From NCBI RefSeq assembly GCF_902499045.1, contig NZ_CABVPL010000004.1, positions 186,001 through 250,000 of the forward strand: a stretch of 64,000 nt of DNA, in the 5' to 3' direction. The DNA comes from Burkholderia latens (lineage in GTDB: Bacteria; Pseudomonadota; Gammaproteobacteria; Burkholderiales; Burkholderiaceae). The notes beneath the pieces are model-generated. The model saw only the letters and a program-made list of their open reading frames with translations. It did not search any database and was not told where the DNA came from. A program made the translations under genes and the position numbers. Shown piece after piece: positions 8,427 to 16,281 of this stretch; positions within the stretch are counted from its first letter, which is position 1, and each line of letters starts with the position of its first letter.

Positions 8427-9503
8427 CTAGTTGATTCGGCAGCGCGGCAAGCGTGCAATGACCGTGAGACCGCCTCCTTCGCGCGGCGCGGCATGAATAT
8501 CACCGTCGTGCAATGCGATTGCGCGACGGGCGATCGCTAGACCCAAGCCGGTACCCGACACAGATTGCATGATTGCATCTCGTTGCTGCGGCTCGAGGCG
8601 ATGGAATGGTTCAAAGATGTCTTCGCAGGACCCGGCGGGTACGCCCGGCCCCCTGTCGCTCACGCGGACTTCGAGCCAGTCGGATTTCTCGCCTGCCTCG
8701 AATGACGTCAACGTACGTGCGCATACTTCGACGGCGGTGCAGGCCGCGGTGTACTTGATTGCATTGCGCACGACGTTTTCGAGTGCGCGATAGAGCGGTT
8801 CTCCGGCGACTTCCGCCACAAAGCTGACGGGTGCATCTAAGGTCACGATGCAGCCGCGTGACTGGGCCTCGAAGGCGGCATCCTGCACGATATCAGCCAG
8901 CAGTTCTATGATGTCAACACGCTCGCGCGGAGGCGACATCGCGCCGACCTCCAGTTTGTGCAGGGTCAGTAGTTCTTCGATGAGTTGGTTGAGCCGCTCC
9001 GTTTCGCGGCTAATGCGCTCTACCATGCCGGGCGCTGATTTCGCGTCCTGCTGCATGAGGCCGATCGCCGCCTGAATGCGGGCCAGCGGGGAGCGCAACT
9101 CGTGCGACACGTCATGAAAGAGTTGCCGCTGCCGCATCGAGGCATGTTGCAGGCGCGCGGCCATTTCATCGAACTCGCGGGCCAGGAACGTGAACTCATG
9201 AGGGCCACGGTTTCCGAGCGCGGGCAGGACGCGCACGTCGAAGCGAGCCTGAGCAGCGTCTCTCAGTGCCTGACTCAAATGGCGCACCGGCGTGGAGATA
9301 TACCATGCCAATCCGACCGCGACGGGTAGGCTCACTGTGGCACCGGCAAGCAGCAGGATTAGCGCCATTGAAGGCGATCGATCGTCGGGCGGGTGGTGTC
9401 CGCTTGCGTAGAGATAGAGTCCACCGAATGCAAACGCCATGATCACCGCAAGCCAGAGCAGGAAGAAGATAGGCCAGAACAGGTGCCTGAAGCGCAATTG
9501 CAT
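8427..9503 (-). CDS. Two-component sensor histidine kinase
   Basis: A 358-residue membrane kinase. Two hydrophobic segments (about 9-34 and 46-69) are separated by only about a dozen residues, so the periplasmic sensor part is nearly absent and the signal may be sensed in or near the membrane. A HAMP linker follows. The phospho-acceptor H134 lies in HDVSHELRSPLARI, and an ATPase domain has NAIKYT (N box), DRGPGVP (G1) and SGTGLGLAIARR (G2). The preceding response-regulator gene ends three bases upstream, so the pair is one operon. It faces away from the efflux operon starting at 10361, which it probably controls. Confidence 0.93.
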   Translation of the reverse strand: MQLRFRHLFWPIFFLLWLAVIMAFAFGGLYLYASGHHPPDDRSPSMALILLLAGATVSLPVAVGLAWYISTPVRHLSQALRDAAQARFDVRVLPALGNRGPHEFTFLAREFDEMAARLQHASMRQRQLFHDVSHELRSPLARIQAAIGLMQQDAKSAPGMVERISRETERLNQLIEELLTLHKLEVGAMSPPRERVDIIELLADIVQDAAFEAQSRGCIVTLDAPVSFVAEVAGEPLYRALENVVRNAIKYTAACTAVEVCARTLTSFEAGEKSDWLEVRVSDRGPGVPAGSCEDIFEPFHRLEPQQRDAIMQSVSGTGLGLAIARRAIALHDGDIHAAPREGGGLTVIARLPRCRIN

Positions 9504-9506
9504 GGC

Positions 9507-10217
9507 TTAGTCCGTCAGAAGCTGGTAGCCCATGCCGCGCACGCTGACAATCCACGGCTGGCCGTCGGGGCGCGGCCCAAGCTTCTGGCGGATGCAGCTT
9601 ATATGCACGTCGATGCGTCGGTCGAAACGCGTCAGTGGCTGCTCGAATGCCTGCAACGAAATTTCTTCCTTACTGACAAGTCGGCCAGCATGACGGGCCA
9701 GCACCTTGATCAGGCTGAATTCCGTTCCTGTCAGATCGAGCGGCATACCTTGCCAGGTGGCGCTGCGATTGGAGGGCCACAGCGAAAGCGGACCGGCGTG
9801 GATCGGGCCGATGGCACCGGCCGCGCTCGCGCCCCGCGCTCGCCGAAGAATTGCTCGCAGGCGGGCGACCAGTTCGCCGGGCGTACACGGCTTGGGCACA
9901 TAGTCGTCGGCGCCGAGATTGAGGCCGGAAATCCGATCGATATCATCGCCGCGAGCAGTCAGCATCAGCACCGGCACCGGGCTAGCCACGCGGATGCGGC
10001 TCAGTGCCTCGATGCCCGACAGTCGCGGCATCATCACGTCGAGTACCACGATGGCAAAACGCCCCGACAGCGCATGGGCCACGCCGGTTTCTCCATCGTG
10101 CGCAATCTCGGCAGCAAAACCTTCGTTGGCCAGATACTGCGCCAGCATGCTGGTCAGCTCGGCGTCGTCGTCGACCAGCAGCACCGGTGTCAAGGAGGAG
10201 GGGACAGCGTTCGTCAT
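9507..10217 (-). CDS. OmpR-family response regulator
   Basis: A 236-residue response regulator with a receiver domain and a C-terminal OmpR/PhoB winged helix. The acidic pocket (DDD at 16-18), phospho-acceptor D60 (VVLDVMMP) and K109 (YVPKP) are all present. The DNA-binding part includes LTGTEFSLIKVLARHAGRLV and VHISCIRQKLGP. The gene is the first of a two-gene operon with the histidine kinase and is divergent from the nodT-type efflux gene, the standard layout for an efflux-controlling system such as ParRS/CpxRA-like pairs. The exact regulon is not known from sequence. Confidence 0.94.
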   Translation of the reverse strand: MTNAVPSSLTPVLLVDDDAELTSMLAQYLANEGFAAEIAHDGETGVAHALSGRFAIVVLDVMMPRLSGIEALSRIRVASPVPVLMLTARGDDIDRISGLNLGADDYVPKPCTPGELVARLRAILRRARGASAAGAIGPIHAGPLSLWPSNRSATWQGMPLDLTGTEFSLIKVLARHAGRLVSKEEISLQAFEQPLTRFDRRIDVHISCIRQKLGPRPDGQPWIVSVRGMGYQLLTD

Positions 10218-10267
10218 ATGGTCAGGATGCCATGTTAGTGATGCCGATCATAGCTAAGCGCCAGATT

Positions 10268-10297
10268 TTTACCCAACTTAACCCAGCCTTACGGCAC
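10268..10297. promoter_or_regulatory. 10-bp direct repeats, possible response-regulator binding site
   Basis: Three consecutive 10-base units, TTTACCCAAC, TTAACCCAGC and CTTACGGCAC, lie in the divergent gap between the response regulator (start 10217) and the efflux operon (start 10361). OmpR-type regulators usually bind tandem direct repeats of about this period, so this is a candidate operator. The third unit is weak. Confidence 0.42.
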
Positions 10298-10360
10298 TGA
10301 ATCTTCCGCTGCGGACAATGGCGTGCATCGGCTCAGGACCGGGCCGGGGAGCTTGCATTG

Positions 10361-11056
10361 ATGAGAGAATTGGAGCGACGACGGCCCCTCGCCATCTGGC
10401 TAGGCATGGTCATCGGCAGTGTGGGAGTATGCGCCTGCGCATTGCAGCCGGCTTACCTGCCGCCGCCGACGACCACGGCCACCGGCTGGCACGCCGAAGT
10501 GGCCCACGGCGGCAAGGTTGAAAACCTGATCGACTGGTGGAGCCGTTTCGACGACCCAGCGGTGGGCGAGTTGATCCGCGTGGCCGAGGCCGGCAGCCCG
10601 ACGCTGGCCAAGGCGGTAGCCCGTATCAGCAGTGCACGTGCCACCCTGGCATCGAACAGCGCCGATGCGTGGCCGACGCTCACAGGCAGCGCCTCCATCG
10701 CGCGGGCCAAGTCCAACGTCTCCACGGGTAGCGCCACGTTTACTACCCTGGCGACCACTCGCAGCGGCGGGCTGGACGCGTCGTGGGAACTCGATCTTTT
10801 CGGCAAGGCACGCTCGGCGCGCGAATCGTCGCAGGCGCTCCTGCAAGCCCGTATCGACGATTGGCACGATGCTCGTATCTCTCTGGCTGCCGAGGCGGCG
10901 GACGATTATGTGCAATATCGTGCATGCCGCCAGCTCGTGCGTGCCTACCAACAGTCGGCGGCGTCGTATGCGAAAACCGAAAAATCGACGAACGCGGCGG
11001 TCACAGCCGGCATGTCGGCAGCCTCGGATGGCTACCTTGCGGAAGCCAACACGGCT
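10361..11056 (+). pseudogene. NodT-type RND outer-membrane efflux lipoprotein, 5' part, interrupted by IS110-family element
   Basis: This is the N-terminal 232 codons of an outer-membrane factor (OprM/NodT type), the exit duct of a tripartite RND pump. The signal peptide ends in a lipobox-like VCAC followed by ALQPAY. The first half of the OEP domain follows (IDWWSRFDDPAV, LDASWELDLFGKARSA, DDYVQYRACRQ). After EANTA the frame runs into the mobile element. Joining 11056 to 12598 restores one continuous frame of 499 residues, the normal size for the family. The ATG at 10361 is preceded by GGGGAG. The element is therefore a gene-disrupting insertion. Confidence 0.93.
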
Positions 11057-11117
11057 GATATGACTCCCGCTGTCAATCGGGATTGGTGTTCGGGTTTTCC
11101 ACGCGTTATTGTTCAAA

Positions 11118-11302
11118 TTTCCTGAGGGCGGCGCAGCAGTACGTCTCGACGGTGGATCACGCTGATATCCGCGGGTTGGCTACCGCATTACAGAGGTCCG
11201 CCTGATGAGCCTGCCGCTATCTAGGGACGCAAATCGAATTGGATCCGTTGCGTAGCCGTGGCGCGGGTTACTCGTGTGCCGGGCTACGCCGCCCTCAGGA
11301 AA
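11118..11302 (-). ncRNA. Candidate bridge/seeker RNA of the IS110-family element
   Basis: The noncoding 3' end of the element is bounded by a perfect 16-bp inverted repeat (11118-11133 and 11287-11302). Reading the minus strand 5' to 3', four short segments match DNA that the recombinase must recognise. CACGGCUA (11260-11253) and AUUUGCGU (11234-11227) match the left and right halves of the nodT target, and AUAUCAG (11168-11162) and CGUACUG (11143-11137) match the element's joined ends. Target segments precede donor segments, as in described IS110-family guide RNAs. The transcript itself is inferred. Confidence 0.72.
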
Positions 11303-11339
11303 CTCCTTGATTGATGGGTAAAGACTCTCGCTCGCCTGC

Positions 11340-12470
11340 TCAAGCCGCGTGCTTCTGCGGTTGCAACGCAAGTGACATGGCGAGTTGGCTAATGTCCCAG
11401 ATAAACCCGCTTAGTTCGCGGGCGACCGCGACCACGGCGATGTTCTTCTGTTTACCGCGTGCCACAAGCGTTCGATAGCGTCGACACAGGCGCACCTGCG
11501 CATCCCAAGATCGATCCACGATGGGTTTAGGAATCCCTTCGTGGCGGCGCTGAATCTCGGGACTCACGCGCGCCGGATGCCGATAACTCCATGCCGATTC
11601 GACGAGCAGCTTTCTCGCGTAACTGTTGCCGTTCTTGGTGATGCTGCCCTGACGGCGTTTCTCGCCCGACGAGTGTTCGCTCGGTGTTACCCCCAGCCAC
11701 GCCATCAACTGGCGCGGATGAGTGAAGCGTGACAGATCACCCAACTCAGCAAGCATGCCGACCGCCGTGGTGAACTGCATGCCGCGCATCGTTTGCAGAC
11801 CCAGTACTGCCGGATAAAAACGCCAGGCAACCACGGCCTCGCGCAGCGCAGCTTCCAGTCGATCGCATTGCGCAAGACGATCCTCGATCGCGCGTCGATG
11901 CTCTTCGAACGCTAACTGCTGCCATGTGCTGTCGAACGCAAACGTGCTCAGCCAGCGCCGGTGTGCTGCCCTCCAGTCGGCGCGGCCGGTATAGCTGACC
12001 CCATGCGAAAGCAGAAAGGACTTCAGCCGCTGCCGCGCACGCTTCAGATCATCCTTGGCACTCACCCATGCCCGTGCCAGATCGCGAAAGGCTTCGTCTT
12101 CGACGGTAGGGACAAAGACCTCCGACAGGTCGCCAGCCCTGAGAGAACGCACCAGTTTGATCGCGTCACGCCGATCGGTCTTTACGCGTTCCCCCGGCTT
12201 CCTTGGAATCAGAGACGGTGCACACACCATGCAGTCGATTCCCTTCTGCTGAAGTTGACGGTAAAGTCCGTAACCACATGGGCCCGCCTCATAGACAATA
12301 CAGATACGCGACGCCTTCGATTGCAGGCGCTTGCATAAGCGATCGATATCCGTCTTCGTGGTGCCAACCTTGCCGAGCAGTTCAACCTCGCCCATGCCGA
12401 ACGCATAGGCGGCCGTGATCGACTCCTTATGGACATCGAGCCCGACGTACAGCGTGCTATCGTGTTCCAT
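11340..12470 (-). CDS. IS110-family transposase (DEDD recombinase)
   Basis: A 376-residue transposase with an N-terminal RuvC-like DEDD domain and a C-terminal domain carrying the catalytic serine region. Acidic positions are visible in YVGLDVHKES, IVYEAGPCGYG and KTDRRDAIKL. The C-terminal part has MRGMQFTTAVGMLAELGDL, LMAWLGVTPSE and GSITKNGNSYARKLLVE, all hallmarks of the family. The ATG at 12470 has GGAGG nine bases upstream. It acts on circular donor DNA with an RNA guide and needs no long terminal repeats. It appears intact, so the element may be active. Confidence 0.95.
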   Translation of the reverse strand: MEHDSTLYVGLDVHKESITAAYAFGMGEVELLGKVGTTKTDIDRLCKRLQSKASRICIVYEAGPCGYGLYRQLQQKGIDCMVCAPSLIPRKPGERVKTDRRDAIKLVRSLRAGDLSEVFVPTVEDEAFRDLARAWVSAKDDLKRARQRLKSFLLSHGVSYTGRADWRAAHRRWLSTFAFDSTWQQLAFEEHRRAIEDRLAQCDRLEAALREAVVAWRFYPAVLGLQTMRGMQFTTAVGMLAELGDLSRFTHPRQLMAWLGVTPSEHSSGEKRRQGSITKNGNSYARKLLVESAWSYRHPARVSPEIQRRHEGIPKPIVDRSWDAQVRLCRRYRTLVARGKQKNIAVVAVARELSGFIWDISQLAMSLALQPQKHAA

Positions 12471-12597
12471 GCTGGCCTCCGTGCCGGAAATCGCCAGGTG
12501 CGGCCCTGTCCGCACCGTGCGGCTCTGGCAGCAATGCTAACCCGCGCTTGATTCCTCACGGCAGGCCAGCCTTTGCCCCGCGGGAGTCATACTGACT

Positions 12598-13398
12598 AGC
12601 GCGAATGCCACGGCTACGCAGCAGAAGGTAGCCTGCGAGGAACTGGTCAAGTCGCTGGCGGCGCTCACGGGGGCCGACGAGCCGACCTTGCGCGGAATTA
12701 TCGACCGGCCGGGCGCCCCCGAATTGCCGGAGTCGGCAGCCTTCAGCGTGGAAACCATCCCGATCGATCTGGTTCGACAGAGGCCGAGCCTCGCATCGTC
12801 AGAACGTACGCTGGCTTCAGCCTATGCCGAGATCGGGAAAGCCCGCGCGGATCGCTTGCCGAATATTTCGTTGTCCGGTTCGGTCACGTTGTCCGCCACC
12901 AATCTGACTTCTCCACTTTCAGCCTGGTCGCTCGGGCCGAGCCTGTCAATCCCGATGTTCGACGCTGGCAAGCGCAAAGCAGCGGTAGATTCGGCAAGGG
13001 CCAGCTATGAGGCGCAACTTGCCGACTACCGTAGCTCCGTGCTCACAGCGATTAAAGAGGTCGAGACCGCGCTGGTCGATCTCGATGGCGCGGCCCATCG
13101 TAGCGATGATGCGCGACGTTCAGTCGAACAATACCGCCGTTACGAGCGGGCCACGGAAGCCAACTGGCGCGGCGGCTTCGACACACTACTGACGCTGGAG
13201 CAGGCGCGACGTTCGTTGACCAGCGCGGAAATCTCCTATATCGAACTGCAGCGGGATCGCGTCCGGAGCTGGATCGCGCTCTACAAGGCGCTGGGCGGCG
13301 GTTGGCAAACCGGCGGCGCTTCGACGTCGACTGCTGCTGCCGAGGCCGCCGCGATCGCCCCTGACGTTCAAGCCCTCTTGCAAGGAACCACCCCGTGA
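12598..13398 (+). pseudogene. NodT-type RND outer-membrane efflux lipoprotein, 3' part
   Basis: This is the C-terminal 266 codons of the outer-membrane factor broken at 11056. The frame is open straight from the insertion boundary (SANATATQQKVACEELVKSL). It includes RQRPSLASSERTLASAYAEIG, the beta-barrel strand segment, and the second OEP repeat (SIPMFDAGKRKAAVDSARA, GGFDTLLTLEQARRSL). The stop overlaps the GTG of the adaptor gene. An internal ATG at 12688 could give a fragment, but without the signal peptide and first repeat it cannot form a channel. Confidence 0.92.
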
Positions 13399-14525
13399 AG
13401 CTGACTCCCCGGAGCGCCGCATTGGCTGCCTTCATCATAGTTGCCGGAGCCGCCGCGTGGTGGCTGAGGTCTGGCGCGCTCGCACGCGCTGAAACGCAAC
13501 CGCCGCCGGCCGCGCTGACCGTCAGCCTGGTCGCCCCCCGTTCTCAGGACTGGCCGCAGACCATCGAGGCCAATGGCACTACGACCGCCTGGCAGGAAGC
13601 GGTGATCAGCGCCGAGATCGGCAGCCTGCGCATCACGGAATTGCGCGTGGATGTCGGCAGCGAGGTCAAGCGCGGTCAACTGCTTGCGCGTTTGGCGGAT
13701 GCCACGGCAACCGCAGACCTACGCAAGCAGGAGGCAGCCGTCGCTCAGGCCCGCTCAAACCTGGAGCAGGCCCAGGCAGATCTGAAGCGTTCCAGGCAAG
13801 TCGCCGATAGCGGCGCCGTGGCCGCTCAGAAACTCGACGAATACCGCATCACGGAAGCGGTGGATCGGGCCGCGCTGGCGTCGGCCGAGGCCGAGTTGCA
13901 GAACAAGCGAACCGTGCTGTCGCAAACGCGCATCATGGCCGTAGACGATGGCATCATTTCGTCGCGCGCGGCCCTGCTGGGCAACGTTGTCAGCGCCGGG
14001 ACGGAGATGTTCCGGCTCATCCGGCAGGGGCGGATCGAATGGCAAGCCGAGGTCGATGCGCAACAGTTGGCGCGAATTCGCCCGGGCCTACCTGCGCGCG
14101 TGACCTTGCCGGGTGGCAAAGTGATCGACGGCAAGGTGCGGCTGGTGTCACCCACGCTGTCGACCAGTACTGGCCGCGCCATCGTCTACGTGGCGCTGGA
14201 CGGGCATGACGCCCAGCCCGGCATGTTCGCAGGCGGAAGGATCGCACTGGGTACTACGCCGGCGCTGACGTTGCCGGAATCGGCGCTGGTGCCGCGCGAT
14301 GGCCGCACCGACCTGTACGTGCTCAATTCCGACGGCGCCACGGTGACTCGGCGCACCGTCGTCACCGGACGTCACCAAGATGGGCGTGCCGAAATCCTCT
14401 CCGGACTCGATGCGGGCACACGCGCACGGGTGGTGGCTAGCGGAGGCGGTTTTCTGTCGGATGGCGCACACGTGAGGGTGTCGACGCAGAAGGATGCCGG
14501 GGGCGGGCAGGGGGGGCTGCTGTGA
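13395..14525 (+). CDS. RND efflux periplasmic adaptor (membrane fusion protein)
   Basis: A 376-residue HlyD/AcrA-type adaptor linking the inner-membrane pump to the outer-membrane channel. One N-terminal hydrophobic segment (about 10-25) anchors it. A barrel-sandwich hybrid domain with ELRVDVGSEVKRGQLLARL, a coiled coil (about 110-160) rich in Ala, Gln and Glu, and a beta-barrel domain (RPGLPARVTLPGGKVI) follow. The GTG start overlaps the nodT stop (GTGA), and its own stop overlaps the RND gene in the same way, so the three form one operon. The gene is intact but both partners are broken, so it is probably non-functional in export. Confidence 0.92.
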   Translation: MKLTPRSAALAAFIIVAGAAAWWLRSGALARAETQPPPAALTVSLVAPRSQDWPQTIEANGTTTAWQEAVISAEIGSLRITELRVDVGSEVKRGQLLARLADATATADLRKQEAAVAQARSNLEQAQADLKRSRQVADSGAVAAQKLDEYRITEAVDRAALASAEAELQNKRTVLSQTRIMAVDDGIISSRAALLGNVVSAGTEMFRLIRQGRIEWQAEVDAQQLARIRPGLPARVTLPGGKVIDGKVRLVSPTLSTSTGRAIVYVALDGHDAQPGMFAGGRIALGTTPALTLPESALVPRDGRTDLYVLNSDGATVTRRTVVTGRHQDGRAEILSGLDAGTRARVVASGGGFLSDGAHVRVSTQKDAGGGQGGLL

Positions 14526-14948
14526 ACATCTCGTCGTGGTCGATCCGCAACCCCGTCCCCGCGTTGCTGTGCTTCACTCTACTGACCGTCTTCGGGTTGA
14601 TCGGATTTCACAAACTTCAGATCCAGGATTTTCCTGACATGGATCTGCCGACCATCAACATCTCTGCTTCGCTGGAGGGCACTGCGCCGTCGCAGTTGGA
14701 AAACGAGGTGGCGCGCAAGATCGAAGACAAGCTGACTTCGCTGTCGAAGCTAGACCACATCACCACCAAGATCACCGACGGCTCGGTCAGCATCAGTGTG
14801 ACATTCAAGCTGGAGAAAGACCCGCAGGCTGCCCTCAGCGAAGTGCGCAACGCCGTGGATAGCGCGCGTGCCGACTTGCCCGGCGAGATGGCTGCCCCGA
14901 CGGTGTCGAAGAACGATGCCGCAGGCTCGGCACTACTGACTTATACCG
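14522..14948 (+). pseudogene. RND efflux pump permease, 5' fragment truncated by an IS3 remnant
   Basis: Only about 142 codons of an RND (AcrB/MdtB-like) inner-membrane pump remain; an intact protein would be about 1000 residues. The fragment has the first transmembrane helix (PALLCFTLLTVFGLIGF), QIQDFPDMDLPTI and the first porter subdomain up to AAGSALLTYT. There the sequence changes into IS3-family transposase at about 14947-14951. The rest of the pump gene is not found after the remnant, so a deletion accompanied the insertion. Start GTG at 14522 overlaps the adaptor stop. Confidence 0.9.
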
Positions 14949-15648
14949 CAAAATCACGGTGGATTTGCGAGAATCGGGCGAGACGTGCAGCCGTCACCGC
15001 GTGTTCCGGTTAATGCGGACAGAAGGTTTGCGCGCCGAGGTTGGCTACGGCAGCAAGCCTCGCTATCGTGGCGGTCCGGTCGGCGTGGTGGCCAATGTCC
15101 TAAATCGGGAGTTCGCCCCCGACGCGCCGAACAGGGTCTGGGTTACCGACATCACGTATATCCGAACCTATGAAGGCTGGCTGTATCTGGCGGCGGTCAT
15201 GGATCTGTACTCGCGTCAGATCGTCGGCTGGGCCACGCGATCAACGATGACCAGCGACCTGGTATTGCAGGCTTTGCTGGCTGCAGTCTGGAAACGCAAA
15301 CCGGGCCTCGGCGTTATGGTGCATTCGGATCAGGGCAGTCAGTTCACCAGCGATGACTGGCAGTCATTCCTGAGGGCTCACCATATGGTGCCGAGCATGA
15401 GTCGTCGCGGTAATTGCCACGACAACGCCGTTGCCGAAAGCTTCTTCAGCGCATTGAAGAAGGAGCGAATTAAGCGGCGCATCTACCCGAACAGGGCTAC
15501 TGCTGCCACGGACGTATTCGATTACATTGAGATGTTCTACAACCCGATTCGCCGGCATGGTTCCGCCGGCGACCTGTCACCTGTAGAGTTTGAGCGGCGC
15601 TACGCGCTAAACGGCTCGTGAGTGTCTATGAAACTCTGGCCGGTCCAA
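14949..15648 (+). mobile_element. IS3-family element remnant (right part only)
   Basis: This holds the C-terminal two thirds of an IS3-family OrfB and the short tail after its stop, ending near GGCCGGTCCA at about 15648, which looks like a right terminal repeat. OrfA, the N-terminal part of OrfB and the left end are missing. Boundaries are approximate. Confidence 0.7.
14953..15621 (+). pseudogene. IS3-family transposase OrfB, N-terminally truncated
   Basis: The reading frame continues upstream of the first ATG (14959), and the product lacks the N-terminal helix-turn-helix portion. The rve integrase core is complete: D in RVWVTDITYI, D in MVHSDQGSQF and E in NAVAESFFSALKKE give an intact DDE triad. 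The C-terminal FYNPIRRHGSAGDLSPVEFE is typical of the IS150/IS51 branch. Being cut from its promoter and N-terminus, it is presumably inactive. It marks the deletion endpoint that removed most of the RND pump gene. Confidence 0.9.
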
Positions 15649-15880
15649 GCAGGCAAACGGGGATGTCGTTTGCGGGGTGTCTTCTAGACGCAGCTTCGCG
15701 ACCGGCTCCTTGAGCCGCTCGTTCTCATCCTCGAGTTGCTTCAGTACGCGGACCTGGTTCGATTCCAGGCCCGCGTACTTGCTTCTTCCATCGATAATAC
15801 GGCTGCTCTGATAGCCAGCGCTGCTCCTCGTGCGCGGCTGCAATCAATTGCTCGCCCAGACTTCGATCCTTCTCCGGTTG
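15640..15880 (-). pseudogene. Degenerate IS3-family OrfA remnant
   Basis: On the minus strand two frames together recall a second IS3-family OrfA. One carries SEQPYYRWKKQ and the other KYAGLESNQVRVLKQLEDEN followed by ERLKEPVAKLRLED, matching the helix-turn-helix end and leucine-zipper part of OrfA proteins. A frameshift at about 15780 separates them. It is opposite in strand to the neighbouring IS3 remnant and so comes from a different insertion. Confidence 0.62.
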
Positions 15881-16281
15881 CTTAACCGTATAGGTCGCTA
15901 CCCGGCGGCGCACTCCCGGGTAGCAACATGCCTTGCGTGCGCCCCCACCGAGTCTTCATCAAGTTCTTCTGATTTCTAGGGTAAGAGAGAACTCACTGGC
16001 CGGATGGCTACAAGAAACGTCCCAGGGCATGTTGAGTTGAGCTAGAGACAACGACGATAACCTTTGCAGAATTGCTTTGTTAGAAATTTGGCAATGGAAA
16101 CGTATAGTTGGCCATCAGAGCCTACGTGAGTGTTTCATAGGCACGCGCTAGTTTCGCTCCCGAAGAATAAAGACAGACCGGTCTTTCTTCTTGTTTGGCA
16201 TCGCATGATGGCAGCGATACCCCGCATGCGGGAGCGGATTGATTTGAATCGCTGTTTTCAGCATTGAAAGACCGAGAAGTC
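15881..16281. other. Noncoding region between IS debris and GNAT gene
   Basis: About 400 bases with no convincing gene. It contains the AGACCGGTCT palindrome listed separately and moderately AT-rich promoter-like sequence before the acetyltransferase gene. Confidence 0.5.
16175..16184. promoter_or_regulatory. AGACCGGTCT palindrome, TetR-type operator-like site
   Basis: A perfect 10-bp palindrome within AGACAGACCGGTCTTTC, about 100 bases before the GNAT start. AGACC...GGTCT half-sites are common in TetR-family operators. No tetR gene is adjacent (the nearest starts at 22240), so the regulator is either distant or lost. Confidence 0.4.

Larger units (their letters stand above)
11057..12595 (-). 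mobile_element. IS110-family (IS1111-type) insertion sequence inside nodT
   Basis: A 1539-bp element with one transposase on the minus strand, 125 bases of 5' and 283 bases of 3' noncoding sequence. Short subterminal inverted repeats TATGACTCCCGC lie at 11059-11070 and, inverted, at 12580-12591. The dinucleotide CT occurs at both boundaries (11055-11056 and 12596-12597), and a single CT restores the nodT frame (ACGG-CT-AGCGCG), matching the two-base core exchange typical of IS110-type recombination. Inverted repeats and a long 3' noncoding end point to the IS1111 group. Confidence 0.92.
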
